This document shows positions 33,741 through 45,676 of a DNA stretch of 64,000 bases, in pieces (the stretch's first letter is position 1; each line of letters begins with the position of its first letter). The translations under genes were made by a program, and so were the position numbers. The notes beneath the pieces were generated by a model, which worked only from the letters and a program-made list of their open reading frames with translations, had not been told where the DNA came from and did no database searches. This DNA is from Pseudofabraea citricarpa (Eukaryota > Ascomycota > Leotiomycetes > Helotiales > Dermateaceae). The stretch spans positions 682,001-746,000 of the forward strand of contig JAPWGK010000007.1 in the NCBI GenBank assembly GCA_029641185.1, in the 5' to 3' direction.

Positions 33741-34513
33741 TTACCTTGCTCTACTCGGCAAGTTAAGTAATGATATTGCTTGCTCGAAAGCTGTCACAAC
33801 TGTATTATCTGGGATGGGTTAGCAGATGCTTTTGTGCCAAGCGGGATACTACATACAATGTTCGACCTTCCCCTCAAGTGACTTCTCTTCGAGCTGGATA
33901 TACCTCTCGCGTGTCTTGAGTCTTTTTTTTATTAGTGTGAATCATTTTATTACGGATATTACGTACCGCTTCATGGAACGTTCGGTATCCTTCATTGATG
34001 CCACAGAAGCCCAGATATGAAATGCCTGTAAGCGGTGTTAGCCTATAACATGGCAAAAGTAAAAATGATATGAAGCACCTGAAACAACGTCTCGCATTCT
34101 TGAGCAATGTCGTTTTCCTTGTCTCTTGCCTCCTTTAATACAGACTCCCAACGCGTCTCAAATTCTTCCCAGTCAAAGGGTTCAAGATTTGCCTTGGCGT
34201 CTCTGACATTCTCTTCGTCTTCTTCGAGACTTGAGTCAGATGAATTCGAGTGGTTTCCGTCTTGAGTCTCTCCGGTTTGGCTGCGAGGGATGGTTGACGG
34301 AACCAGTACCTCCTCACCTGCAAGCTTCTGGCTTTCCACAGCTTCAACTTTCATTTCGACAGAGTTTTTACGAGATGGCGTGGATGCATCTGAGAGTCCC
34401 GTTCTAGAAGGTGTTCTGGAAGGTGTTTTTACCGCTCTATTCTCGACCTCCTTGGTATCCTTTGGTTTGGAAGGTGTTCCTGGTTCAGTGGCAGACTTCG
34501 AATTTGATGACAT
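33741..34513 (-). CDS. Conserved fungal coiled-coil protein, function unknown
   Basis: Four exons (34513-34079, 34025-33967, 33921-33857, 33808-33741) give 208 residues, with all junctions in phase. The N-terminal ~100 residues are Ser/Thr/Pro-rich with repeated TPSR motifs, possible CDK-type phosphorylation sites. The C-terminal part is helical: LEPFDWEEFETRWESVLKEA, then ECETLFQAFHIWASVASMKD, TERSMKRLKTRERYIQLEEK and TVVTAFEQAISLLNLPSRAR at the end. This order recalls a family found across moulds, but I cannot name it and give no function. Splicing into the small exons is supported by GTACGT/GTATGT donors and a CTAAC branch site. An in-frame ATG ten codons upstream (34543) is an alternative start. 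The gene is divergent from atg14. Confidence 0.8.
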
Positions 34514-34943
34514 TGTGGAGATATTACGGTAAGAGTGTTTCAACAGTTTGCAGTGGAGTCAAACAAAAGACTTGCTATTTTCAGTTCGTGTAATGAATGT
34601 ACACACGAGTACAAAAGGAAGTTAATTGCATATGGATGTGAGACATAAGCTCACGTTTTCTACGCGGTGACACGTGACAGTGTCTTATCGTGCCGATAAG
34701 GATCCAAGTGATCTCTAAGTTGACGCAACATGACCAAAGACTAAGGTACCAACGGCGGTTGACTAAACCTACTGTCGACAACATGAACACCCTATGACTT
34801 CAACCGCTTAATATCCTTTGGAGTACAGTATGTCTTACTACAACCCTTCAAAACAACATCAACCCACCAGAACCCTCGAACAAAACCACACTCCTCAAAG
34901 TCGCTGAGCGCATTGTATTGTCCCTGGCACCAGACCGTACACG
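34514..34943. promoter_or_regulatory. Divergent promoter with an extended E-box
   Basis: These 430 bp serve atg14 and the coiled-coil gene. CACGTG lies at 34671-34676 inside GACACGTGAC; read on the other strand it is GTCACGTGTC, one base off the palindrome GTCACGTGAC. Such palindromes bind bHLH factors; regulation of these two genes is inference. Confidence 0.45.
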
Positions 34944-36566
34944 ATGCGGTGCGATATCTGCTTTCGAACCGGTGGGGACAAGCTCCCATTTCTGTGTCCC
35001 ACAGATGCTCGTAATCAGCTCTACGAACCCCGAATACAGCATGCTCATGTCTTGTTGGAAAAGGATGCACTTGATCAGCAAATCACCGCCTTATTGGATT
35101 CCGAGCCGGATAGCAACGAAAAGCCGGCTACTTCAGCACTAATCGGATCACAGTCTACAAGGAGTCGATGGGAGATTGATAAGGAGCATGCTGAAGCGGA
35201 TCAAGCTGCAGACAGAACACAACTGATTATTGCACATGCGGATGAGTTGCGGGCCAAGATTGGCAAGGCTCGAGACGAGATAGCACGGAAGAAGGCGAGT
35301 ATTGCTCGCAGGAAATCAGAGCTGGCCTCTGCAGTCAACGGGGTCGAGGCAAGAAGAACTAGGCAGAAGGAAGAGGTGGAGCAGGCAGTCCGGAGGACCA
35401 AGTACAAGTGGAAGCAAGCACATACTATCACGGCAGCATCGCGGGTATTCCTCTGTGGCGAGGCTGGTAGATTATATGGCCTTCAACGTGTGAGACGAAA
35501 TGGCGAGCTTGAGGAGTACAGAATAGGGGGAATACCTATTGCTGACCTTCGATCCATGAATAGTAGGTTATCTTCCTTTGCTTTGTGAATAGTGTGTACT
35601 GACTGAAAGCTAGCTGCAGTGCCAGCACAGGTCACAACGGCTCTATCCCATATTGTTCATCTTCTGATGCTCACAACGCACTATTTGGGAATACGACTTC
35701 CTGCTGAGATAACATTGCCACACCGGGATTATCCACTTCCTACCATCTTCTCGCTGTCCTCCTCATACATTCACAGCAATGTTCCATTCCCAGGCAGCAC
35801 ACCAGTCCCCTCTTCAACTAACAGTCCAACTGCATCTCGACATACTGAGCCGGTCAATCAACCTCGTCCTCGACCGCTGTTCATTACCCGGCCTCTACCA
35901 ATACTTGCAAACGACGACCCAGCTGCTTATGCCTTATTCTTGGAAGGCGTCACACTCCTGGCTTATAATATTGCCTGGGTATGTAAGTCTCAGGGCATCC
36001 CAATAGGAGTTGAAGGCTCTGGCAGTATTGATGATATTTTCGCTATTGGCCGTAACTTTTATAATCTGCTCCTTACATCGCCATCACGATCTGTACCATC
36101 TAGCCGTGTGCCATCATCACAGTCTACACCTACAAAAGACGGAAGCAGGGATACTGACGTTGAATCTGAAGACGCAAGAAGAGGATCTCCTGCGTCAATC
36201 ATGGGCCGATACTCTCATTCCACAGCCTACTCGTTCCTGGGTGGCGCAGATGGGACAGAATTTATTCGGAGCTGGAAACTACCATCCCCTATCAAGTTGG
36301 CTGATAGGCTTAAGACTAGACTTATGAGTGAGGTCGCAAATGCTGAATGGGAAGTCTTGGACCAGGATGCCTGGGCAGAAGATGACGAACTAGGGGATGA
36401 TGGAGTAGTTGTTGGCGCGAGAAATGAAGCAGCATCAAGTGGTAGAATGGCCGGTATGCAGAGTTTCATGAGCATGAGGACTGTGGTAGATGCCGTTGAG
36501 ATGATTGGAGGAGATGGAGACAGGAAGTCTGGTACCAATGGTTGGACGAAGCTGAAGCCCAGGTGA
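34944..36566 (+). CDS. atg14: Atg14, autophagy PI3-kinase complex subunit
   Basis: Two exons (34944-35562, 35614-36566) around a 51-bp intron give 523 residues. Atg14 directs the Vps34 PI3-kinase complex I to the autophagosome assembly site. The N-terminus MRCDICFRTGG with a later FLCPTDARNQLYE is the conserved Cys block of the family. A long coiled coil (about 60-160) follows, including AHADELRAKIGKARDEIARK. The Barkor/Atg14 core continues YGLQRVRRNGELEEYRIGGI, PIADLRSMNTAVPAQVTTAL and LGIRLPAEITLPHRDYPLPT. After a Ser/Pro-rich loop, the C-terminal part holds SYSHSTAYSFLG-like sequence and a final helix. The donor at 35563 and acceptor at 35613 were chosen because they restore the family sequence NTAVPAQVTT. 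No signal or membrane segment is seen. Confidence 0.9.
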
Positions 36567-39168
36567 TTTGATTTCCAGGCATGTATTGATAGCTAGGCGA
36601 TGTCATCAGTGAGGATCGCATAGGGAATGAAGAGCCATTATTACTACATAAGATGATATGCTTCGTCTGATTTACGCTATCCAAGTAAACCGCTCGCAGT
36701 AGCAGGGATATATCGTTCATACCTCCTTCGTCGCTGAGGCATACCAATTGCTCTACTGCCAGTATCTAAGCACTCGTAAGTGTTTCGGATGCATCTGGTT
36801 CATCAGAATTGATACCTTCTAGGTAGTTGAGTGAGCGTAGAGGGACTAGTACTTTTAAACTTCTGCGTGTAAAAACCCCTTAAAAGCTCGGGTTATTTGT
36901 CGTTCTGTAACTACTTGCAGCAGAGAATATATGGAACGTGAGAAAGTGAACGAAGAAGAAACTGCAGCTGGTTTTCATGCCATTGCTTTAACCAACTAAG
37001 CCACCACAGGTGGTTGCACCTTCTTTTTTACTTCCATCGAGTTTCGCTCTTTACAGTAGTTCAGCTGACGACTAATGGGCGCTAACCCAGCAAGTATTCC
37101 GAGTAGCACAAACCTACTGTTCGCAGAGGACACAACCAGACAAGAATCTCATGATCAAAATGACCAAGGCTCCAGAGTCAAGGAATGCTCTTCTACAATC
37201 CAGGCGCTTTTCACAGTCCAGACTTGTCGACCTGTTCTCCTTTGTTGCACTGCATCGGACCAAGCTGAGGTAACCACGGGGCTGAACTGCATGGCTTCTC
37301 GAGTCATTGATCCAAATCCAGGTGGCTTACACCTCCTGCAGCTACATCAAAGAGATGTTTGAAGGGCTGGCCAGTCATGTCGCCATCTCACCATCAGGTG
37401 CGCCCGTCATCCTTTGTACGGGATTACCAAGTTTTCAGCAAAGATGGCCAGAAGGCTGACTTGTTTGCAACAGCTCTAGGCACATGTCACTTGAGCGCCA
37501 TGGCTGCAGCGTATCCTTTACAGCAAAGGATGGGTAAGAACTACTGCAATGCGAGACAACCCTCACTTGTTGAGCCTACTCGCGGCAGTGAGATTGGGGT
37601 GTCTTTCTTCAACAGATCGGGAACTCCCGCTATAGAACGGACGGGCTTTCGCAAACTTCGAACTGCCATCTTCGGGAATGAATCGATGAGCCGAGAAACT
37701 TCATCAACACACACACACACACATCATAGTGGCCGAAACACCTCAGATCGGGTGACAAACAAAGCACATTCCAACGGCAAAACCCAAAGCTTCTCGACCG
37801 TTCCATGACACACCACAACAATTCACCAGAGGTCGAGTCTTTGTCAAGGGAATCATTCACACCGTTCGACCCTCGACGTCCAACCAGTCCAGAACAAGGG
37901 AAAGTAAGCAGGGCGAGAAGATTCTTATCGCAAGAGTCATGAGGATGCCCAGTCAGAGAGAGCTGGACAAGCTGCACCATGCAGCACAAAATTCTTGTGC
38001 AGGCCTTTCAGTTTTATGCCTGCTCATAGGCTGGAGTCTCCACAGCATAAAAAGTTGCAATGCAAAATGACATCGCACATTTCTTGGGAAAGCAAGTTGT
38101 GCACGACGCTCCAGGATTCAGGGCCTTCTACGGTGCAACGTAAGACTGGAGCAGCTGCAGACGCCTTCCTCCTTTAGCCTCGTCATACTGAGGTGCGTGT
38201 CCGGGAAATTTGCACGAGCCCGACTGGACCACGGCAAGTTGGCAAGATGCAACGGGGTTGAAATGTTCCCCAACGGCAATCTGCGCGTCCCACAGCTGCG
38301 TACTGCCGAGCGCTGGCGACTTGTTTTTGTCGAATTGGCCAGGCGAAGTTGGACACCATCCCAGCCAAAACGGACGACAGCGACCTTGGAGCAACCGGAG
38401 TCGGTCGATGAGCTCGACAAAGCAGGTACGGGCAAGCTGGCAGCCAAATCACGCCTAATCTCGGTGGGCAGGGGAGCAACAGGGAGCGCAGGGGAGTGCA
38501 GGCCGTGGGTTCATGGGATGCCGCTGCTGCTCAGCGAATGGCACAGCACAGCGGGGGGCTTCAGTGAGTCCAGCGAGGCCAGTGGCTCTCCCAAGCGGTT
38601 CTAGGCTTGTTTACCTCCCTGTCAGCGCGCGCCGGCAGGGAATTCAGGTACCAGAAATGCAGCCACTCACAGCGCATTTCGCCCCTTGACGTGCAAGGTA
38701 CGCGTTTAGTTTGCTTGGTCTCAATTTGCGCCGCTCGGGTGGGTGACATTGGACGAGATGAACTGCTGATCCCTCCTCCTCCTCCCCCCCGAGGAGGGCC
38801 AGGGCACAGTGGACCACTCTTCCACTCTTCCACTGTGATGAGGGTGGGCATCCACGGCAGCCATGGCACCCACTTTGTCTGAACGGCCTGGTCGCATGGA
38901 GCGTGCACACATTGTGCTTTATGATTAACAGCGCATCGCCGCCCCCTTCCTTCCTCTTTTCCTTCCCCATCGCTATCCTTCGAAAGGTTGTCGTTGACAC
39001 TCGTTCCTTTGAATCTATATTCAATTCCACTCTTTGAGCGATACACTGCTCCCACATTCCTTATCAACGACTTCACTTCATCGTATTCGATAGCTCAACT
39101 TGCCAGCCAACCAACCAAGACCACAGCACAGCAACTTATCACGAACACGCTTTACGACCTGCTTCAAT
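36567..39168. other. Long gene-free region, 2.6 kb
   Basis: Overlapping frames on both strands (for example 38118-38604) show no domain, and none is clearly favoured, so I call no gene. A tRNA-like half lies at 36970-37010. The last ~230 bases are C/T/A-rich with CAACTTGCCAGCCAACCAAC-like leader sequence before the Asp f 4-like gene. Confidence 0.5.
36970..37010 (-). other. tRNA 5'-half-like sequence
   Basis: Read on the minus strand, TGGCTTAGTTGGTTAAAGCA fits a tRNA D-arm (GCTT stem, AGTTGGTTA loop, AAGC stem). A possible anticodon loop ATGAAAA (GAA, Phe) comes at the right distance. The anticodon stem pairs poorly and I find no T-arm downstream, so it is not an intact tRNA. It could be a relic, a SINE head or chance. 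Confidence 0.3.
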
Positions 39169-40206
39169 ATGCGTTACTCTTTTGCAACCGCGGCTTTGTT
39201 GTCCGCAATCACTGTTACTGAAGTCGTCGCTGGACCGGCACACCATGTTCATCGTCATCTCCACGAGAAGAAGGAGTATGTACATCCGCAGGACGCAGAG
39301 GATGATTCACTGACTCCCAACAGCATCGTCAATGTCGAGAAGCGAGCTGATATGGTCTACGCTACCATCGACGGTGTCGTTCAATCGTGGGTGAACAACT
39401 ACTTCGGAGAGACTGCAACCACTTCGTCTGCCAGCTCAGCTGCCACTGCCGATTCTGATGTCGTCAAGATCGCAGCTGTCAGCGCAACTGCCACTTCATC
39501 CAGCGCATCCACCAAGAGCACCTCGAAGGCAACCTCTACCAAGGCCAGCTCCCTCACCTCGGGAATCGACAGCACTATCGCTTCTTTGTGGAATGACCTC
39601 GTTGGATTCTCCAACGATCTCACTGAGTTTGGTGCTTCCACCGTTGCATCCGGTGCCCTAGGCGACTTCTACGCAGGAAACTGCGGTTCCCCATACGGAT
39701 CCAACATGATCAAGGTCGACTCCCGAGACGGATATGATTTCACCAACGAGTTCATCAACACCTCCGGCGAGACCATAACTGTCGTTCTCTGGAACAAGAT
39801 GGGTTCTGACGGCCAGATCCTCTCCGGCTCTGCCCTCGCCCCCAAATCCCCATCTCTCACCTTCGCTCTCAAGGCTGGAGAGTCTCAAATCGTGGCTTTC
39901 GACGACAACTCCCAAGTCGCATGGTGCGAGGCTACATCTGCTACTGCCATCTCTGGTGCTTTCGCTACTACCTGGGGTGAGGGACAATTCCGCAAGGAAG
40001 GCAGCGGTGTTGATGTCTCTGCTATCATGAACGCCAACGGTAACGACTACAACATGACCATCACCACTGCCGAGATTGAGTGTGTCAGCGACATGAACCA
40101 GAACATGTGGCTCACTGACACCACCCCAGTCGGTGATAGCAACGGAAGCTGTTACATCCCTGGTACCACCGCAACCGTTACCACCACCATGGGAGGAACC
40201 GTATAA
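39169..40206 (+). CDS. Secreted Asp f 4-like protein with Kex2-linked SWVNNYFG module
   Basis: Single-exon gene for 345 residues. A signal peptide (about 1-22, ending VVAG) is followed by a His/Glu-rich propeptide and a Lys58-Arg59 Kex2 site in VEKRADM. Directly after it comes MVYATIDGVVQSWVNNYFG (62-80), a motif also found in Tos1 in this window. A Ser/Thr/Ala-rich linker leads to the C-terminal domain, which resembles the allergen Asp f 4 family: GNCGSPYGSNMIKVDS, ITVVLWNKMGSDGQ, GESQIVAFDDNSQVAWCEA, TWGEGQF and GVDVSAI. The family is secreted and of unknown biochemical role. The ATG at 39169 was chosen because it begins the signal peptide; the frame is open further upstream. Confidence 0.85.
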   Translation: MRYSFATAALLSAITVTEVVAGPAHHVHRHLHEKKEYVHPQDAEDDSLTPNSIVNVEKRADMVYATIDGVVQSWVNNYFGETATTSSASSAATADSDVVKIAAVSATATSSSASTKSTSKATSTKASSLTSGIDSTIASLWNDLVGFSNDLTEFGASTVASGALGDFYAGNCGSPYGSNMIKVDSRDGYDFTNEFINTSGETITVVLWNKMGSDGQILSGSALAPKSPSLTFALKAGESQIVAFDDNSQVAWCEATSATAISGAFATTWGEGQFRKEGSGVDVSAIMNANGNDYNMTITTAEIECVSDMNQNMWLTDTTPVGDSNGSCYIPGTTATVTTTMGGTV

Positions 40207-42088
40207 ATTTAACGAATTTTCTTTTGCTTAGGAGTGGCATTTTTGGTGTACTTGCTCGGGAACTGTGGTTGAAATATTCGTGTGTATCTTTTGAAAAAGG
40301 ATTCTATGTCCAATCTTATACCATATTGTCTTTTACAGAATTTATTCGTTGCCTTTTGACTCTTTACCGTGCGATCATTGTTCTTGTTGCTTGTCTGTAG
40401 TCCCGCTGGCGGTAGGAGTGAAATGCAGTCGCTTCTTCATAAATAAATGTTTTATCCCAACTGGCCGTTTATGAAGAGATTAAATCTAATCGCGGTGAGG
40501 ATAGGCATGTCCAAGCTTCTATTGCTGCACATCAAAATTAAACCAATTCCCCCGATGTGGAGATCTCTCGAAATATCTCTGCACGGTGCGGGTATTGATT
40601 CAGCTTCCCATTCTCTCCCCCGCCCCCCTCTATTCTATTATTATGGTGCGTGCCGATCAGATATGCAAATGACGAGTGCATGGCACACCAAAACAAACCG
40701 AATAGAAATCCAATGCTCAAACCCACAAGCTGCTGTTGTTTACAAGACCCACCCCGCTTTGTATGTTTGATCGATGATGATGATATTGTTGTTATATGTG
40801 GAGGTTCGGAGGTATAGAAGGGTTCGGTCGGGGAGGGGCGAGGAGTGAAGAGTGAAGAGTGAAGAGGTTGGTCGGTACTCTGAGGGGTTCTCGTTTTCTT
40901 CTTCTTCTCTTGCCTTTCCGATGGGTTTGGTCTTTTTTTTTCTTTCTTTTTTTTTTTCTTTTGACTTTCAGCTCTTCTTCTCGTGTGCAGGGCAGACCGT
41001 ACCGGTCGTTAGGATATGTATGCATGGTACATATCATTACCTCTCTCTGTCTTGTCTGTCCTGTCCTCTCGCCTAATGATGGAAGAGTCTTGTGCTATAT
41101 ATAGGACAACCATTCTATCATCTTCATCTTCATCTATCTATCTCTCTATCTCAGAGAGCAGAGCTGAGAATAATCCGCCGCGGTCCTCGTCCCGATATAC
41201 GACACAGCACTCGTAAGACAAGAAGAGAGAAGAAAAGCATAACGTGGTTACACTTCGCGATCTGAGATGTGAGATCTGACGCGGAGCGGAGCGGAAGGAA
41301 GATGGGATGGGATGGAACGAATGAGAGACACGACATGACATGACATGACGGGCACCTCCCCTCCTCTTCGTGTTTTAAGGCATGAAAGAGGATTGTCATC
41401 TCGGTTGCCGCGCATATCGCATATCTCATATCTCGTGGTCGCGTCGTGTCGTGTCGGTGTTCCACTCGTGCCACTGTATTATCGTCCCCCCGATGCCAAT
41501 TACACCAATGCCGATGCCGAGCGCGCGGCTCGCTCGCTTATCGGGAAGTCTATTTGTTCTTGTCGTCTGCTGGGTGCGGTGCGGGTGCCGATGGATTTGT
41601 GGAGTGGAACCGGGGAGGTACAATATTGGATCGTGGATGCGCTGGGTTAGGTTGCGATCGCTTCGGATCTGATCTGATCGGTCTTTGATGCATCTGGACG
41701 GACGGATGGATGGATGGATGGACAATGGGATTGTGTGTTTGTTTTGGGGAATTGGGAGTTGGTCATGTGGTGGGCTGAGGAAGGGTTGTTTGGGATGGGG
41801 TAGGAAAGTGTTTTCTTGGGATGGAGGTAAGAATTTGTGAGTTGGTAGATTCTTATAATGAAGTAGGGGGAGCATAGGTAGGTATGTAGAAAAAGATAAG
41901 TTCGATGGGGAAAGAATATTATGATTTTTTATACATGGATGGACAATAAAATGTCTAAGTATCTCAGCTTCCCTCTAAGAGATACACAGAAGAAGAAGAA
42001 GTCAAAGCATAACTAATTAGGATGACAACCCCAAAAAACCACTCCATGGCAAGACAAGTCAAGACTCCCTACGATTCACACCACCTCC
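40207..42088. other. Convergent gene-free region rich in simple repeats
   Basis: I see no gene in 1.9 kb. The region contains poly-T/CTT tracts (40895-40980), GATA-like CTAT repeats (41130-41150), ACATG pentamers (41328-41352), CGTGT repeats (41436-41458) and a GGAT array (41702-41724). Confidence 0.6.
41702..41724 (+). repeat. GGAT tetranucleotide microsatellite
   Basis: About five consecutive GGAT units are directly visible. Confidence 0.8.
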
Positions 42089-42682
42089 TCAGTTCGCCGC
42101 CCCCTCGCCAGCCCAGATCCAATACGGCTCCTGAGCAAACGGCGTGCCGCGCCCGGGGATCCAGTGGATGACCTTGAGCGGCTCCTGAGCGAGCGCCTTC
42201 CTGCCCAGACACTCGCCGCACGCCTCGCCGTTGCGACACGCGCACAGCTCTGGGTACGTCGGCCGCCGCAGGCGGTACAGGAAGCGATGGACGTGCTGTG
42301 CTACGCGACCGGTCATGTTGGTGATCCTCTCGGCCACGACATTGACGTTGACGTTGGCGTTTTCTTCTTCGTCTTTGGCTTTGGCTTCTTCTGACGCCGC
42401 CTCTCGCATCTCGTGCAGCGTCGTCTCGATCTTCGCTAGGTGCTTGAGCGAGTCGGTGCTGGTGCTCCGGCTCGTGTTTCGTGGCCGCCTTGTGCTGCTC
42501 GAGCTCGAGCTTGAGGTCGAGGTCGACGCGTTTGTGGTGCTGGTTGTGAGCTTGCTGTCGCTGTTGCTGCTGGGTGAGCTCATTGTATCGTTGGGATCTT
42601 GTGTGTTGGAGGTGCTGCCGCTGCTGCTTTTCTGAGGGAGCTCTTGCTCGTTCTCGGTGGTGGTGTTTGTGTGGGTTGACAT
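42089..42682 (-). CDS. Hypothetical protein with C-terminal Cys motif
   Basis: Intronless minus-strand frame of 197 residues; I do not recognise the family. The N-terminal ~85 residues are low-complexity Ser/Thr/Asn, and a helix follows (LKHLAKIETTLHEMREAASE). The C-terminal part looks folded: VAQHVHRFLYRLRRPTYPEL, CACRNGEACGECLG with four Cys in CxC...CxxC spacing, then WIPGRGTPFAQEPYWIWAGE. This end, with its clustered Cys and aromatic residues, is why I believe it is a real gene. A metal-binding knuckle is possible but inferred. No signal peptide or membrane helix is present. Confidence 0.55.
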   Translation of the reverse strand: MSTHTNTTTENEQELPQKSSSGSTSNTQDPNDTMSSPSSNSDSKLTTSTTNASTSTSSSSSSSTRRPRNTSRSTSTDSLKHLAKIETTLHEMREAASEEAKAKDEEENANVNVNVVAERITNMTGRVAQHVHRFLYRLRRPTYPELCACRNGEACGECLGRKALAQEPLKVIHWIPGRGTPFAQEPYWIWAGEGAAN

Positions 42683-43172
42683 GATGAAATTATCTCTCGA
42701 AAGGTCCTAAGGTACGGCGTGGTATTGAATTGTGGTTCGGTAGATGTTTGTCGTTGTGACTGTTTATGTATGGTGGTAAGATGACTGAGAGGGAATGAAA
42801 AGTTAGGAAGAACTGTTTATTTGTAAGGAAAAAACACATACGATCAGTCCAGATAACTTGACTAGAGATTTAAAACTTACTAGTTATGGTCATGGACTCG
42901 ACCTTAAAAGTTCACCTGGTCCCATAGATGAACCTAGGGTTAGACTAGAACGTCGAACTACATAGTAGTCTTCCCGCTGCAATTCACCGTGGTCGTTGGT
43001 AAACTAAAAGTCGCTAAGCTAAGTAGTAAATCTGCTCGCTAAAATCTACCTCTAGGTGTGCACAGTATCACGTCTCTACACGATTCTAACAGGCATACAG
43101 CTGCAGGAATGAAGTTGCTTAAACGAATGTATTGTCATTAGAAGGCTAACTCAAATCTAGGTAGGTAGATAA

Positions 43173-43203
<31 letters not shown>

Positions 43204-43536
43204 CAACTCCAACCCAGAACAAAGCAACGGATTCCCTTTTGTGACATATATTACCCAAGACGCAGATGCCCAATTCCCAAAAAGCCCAAAATTTCAAATC
43301 TAAACCCGCCCACTCGTCATTCCAGATAGATGCCAATTAAGCGTTCCTCCCAACCCACACCGTCGAGCGTGCCCGCCCTCGCGATTGTTTTCTTCTGCAC
43401 CGGTCTAGGTTTGGCGACGACGACGACGACACTAACATCTCCCTCTCTCGGACGCACGAGCCTCACGACCTCCGTACTGGGCTTCTGCAGATGGATGGCA
43501 GAGCGCGGGCCCAGGGGCTTCTCGAGCTGGGCCGAC
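42683..43536. other. Spacer upstream of the Cys-motif gene
   Basis: No gene seen. It contains a CTAGGTAGGTAG element near 43158-43169 and a GA run directly after it. Confidence 0.6.
43176..43203 (+). repeat. GA dinucleotide microsatellite
   Basis: About fourteen GA units lie in a row next to a TAGGTAGG element. Confidence 0.9.
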
Positions 43537-44160
43537 TCAAAAACCCTCCATCTTCTTGGCGGCGAACAGCTGCTGGCGTCTCCAGAGGCAGGCGCTCGTG
43601 ACGGCGCTGAAGGCGAAGAGGATGCAGAGGGCGATGCTCAGGCCCCAGACGGCCTTCATCTCGTAGCAGGTGGTCTTGCTGGCGCCGGCCCAGACCCAGT
43701 AGTTGATGCGCGACATGTTGGCGCCGACGCTGGCGATGAAGGACGATGTCGTGCCCTTGGATGGCAGCACGGCGCAGTCGAGGTACGAGAGCGGCTTGCC
43801 GACCGTCACGGCCACGACGATGACGGCGATCAGCAGCAGCGTGTCCATGACGGTGTTGACGAGGAAGGGGAGCAGCGAGTCGAAGTACAGGATGTAGGTT
43901 ATGGCGCAGTAGAGCACTGAGATACATGTCTGGCGAGGTCCAGTGTTAGTTCAATTTCCTTCTCTTCTTCTGGGAGAAGCGAGAGGGGTACTTACAACAC
44001 TCAGCGTACCGATCAAGACTTTTGGTGGTGATTGCTCGGCCGACACCATCTCGGCGATGAAGTTGGCAGTCATCCCGATAATGGCGATGAGAGAACAAGC
44101 CTGCATGGCTCGCACGACGGTGAAGGCAGCACCGAGAGCTCCGTAGGCTGGTCCCTGCAT
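43537..44160 (-). CDS. MARVEL-domain four-helix membrane protein
   Basis: Two exons (44160-43996, 43929-43537) joined in phase give 185 residues. Four hydrophobic helices are visible: FTVVRAMQACSLIAIIGMTA, VLIGTLSVTCISVLYCAITY, FLVNTVMDTLLLIAVIVVAV and VWGLSIALCILFAFSAVTSA. The pattern, with an Arg in helix 1, an Asp in helix 3 and a Cys-containing hydrophilic loop between helices 3 and 4 (CAVLPSKG...TTCYEMKAVWG), is typical of fungal MARVEL proteins. These sit in membrane microdomains and vesicles; the exact role here is unknown. The short tail RRQQLFAAKKMEGF is cytosolic by topology. The start MQGPAYGALG precedes helix 1 directly. Confidence 0.85.
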
Positions 44161-45676
44161 GATGGATGATGAAGATTGCTGTGAAAGCTGAAGAGATTCC
44201 TTCGATAATGATATAAAAGTAGATCGGGAGTCGAAAAGGATTCGATGGGCCCGCTGTCGTACTGAAGAGAGTGGTTTTTTCTTTGGGAAGAAAAAAACTG
44301 TATGGATCGACCAACAGTAAAAACAAAATAAGGTGGGAATTCGACTACTCCTTCTTGAAAATGAGAGGAAGGTAGAAGCAGAGTATAACAGAAATCCCGA
44401 AGAGACGATTCTTAAGAAAAGTGAAGCGAAGAAGTGACTGTAGTTGTGACTGTGACTGTGACTGACACTGACTGTGACTGAAAGTTGTATGATATGACTG
44501 ATTGACAGTAGGAAAGGAAGAAAAAAAACCCCAAAGACTGAATTGAATGATGGAATGGAATGAGTTGGAATGAAGAGAGGAAGAAGACAAGAGACCAACC
44601 AACACAGACCGTCTGTCTTATACCCTCCTCCGGCTCTCAGCGTCATCTATAAAAAAACAACAACAAGCGTGGTAGTACAAAGAAAGACGAGACCGAGACC
44701 TACCTACCTAGACTCCGGCTCAGGCCAAAAGAACCAAGAATCCAGAACCAGAGTCATTACACGTCGTCTCGTCTGGCGCTGGCCCAACCAATCAACACCT
44801 CCATCCTCACGTCAGGCCATCGCTTAAAAGAAGAGACAAGGTCCCAGCCGAGCACACTGGCCCTGTACAAGCGGGCGCTTACAGCCCCAGCCGAGCCAGA
44901 GCCAGCCCAGCGGCCATCCCCCCATCATCCACCCTCGCTCGCACCGCATCCATAGGCCCTCAACCACCGTCTTCGCGTCAAAACAAGGCAGGCTGCGTTT
45001 AAGCAGCCGGGAAGCCTTCAGATTGGCTGCCCTCGTCCCAGAAATACATGCGTGCCGGGAAGGCAGATAGGCGCGCTGGTGGGGTACATGAAACTTGAGG
45101 CTGAGAGACCCGTCGCGAGACCTCTTTCAGAAAGAGACTCTGGTCTTAGACTCTCGAAAGAGAGATCGACACGAAGATGGCCGCAGGTGAGGCTTGAAAC
45201 TGCAGAGCTCATCGAGGATATGCGTCGGATTGGCTTCCCAGTGGTTACCTCTTCAGGGCCATGAGAAAAGCCACTCGTTTGATAGCCGGTGGTTGCAGAA
45301 TTCTTGACCTGCGGTAAGATTGAACACTTCAATGCTTTGAGGGTGTAAAGTGTTGGTCTAAGGGTATTGGGTGAGATTTGTTGAGACGAATGAACGACTC
45401 ATGCAATATCTGCAGAGTATGCGGCCTGCTCTTAACCTTGTGGAGGTTAAAGTAACAAATCCTGTAATGCACGCATGAGTTTTGGGTAGCCTGTTAAACC
45501 ATGTGATTTGACGTAGCCATCACTTCATACAAGATCACACTGTGGAACCACTCTGAAGCATCTGATGATTACGCTAAATTTCACTATTGTCCTAAAGTAC
45601 AACCTAGAGGAAACGGTACCACTGCTATTTTGTTGTTTTCCGATCAAGGTATTATCTTAGCTATCCCTTCAACCCT
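44161..45676. other. Gene-free region between MARVEL gene and sti1
   Basis: No supportable gene in 1.5 kb. A GACTGT-type run (44440-44482) and an ACCTACCTACCTAG element (44699-44712) are visible. The 45018-45332 frames overlap on both strands and look like chance. Confidence 0.55.

Noticed and set aside
38118..38604. Overlapping frames of 98-135 codons on both strands
   Set aside because: Three frames are equally open and none shows a signal peptide, domain or plausible splice partner.
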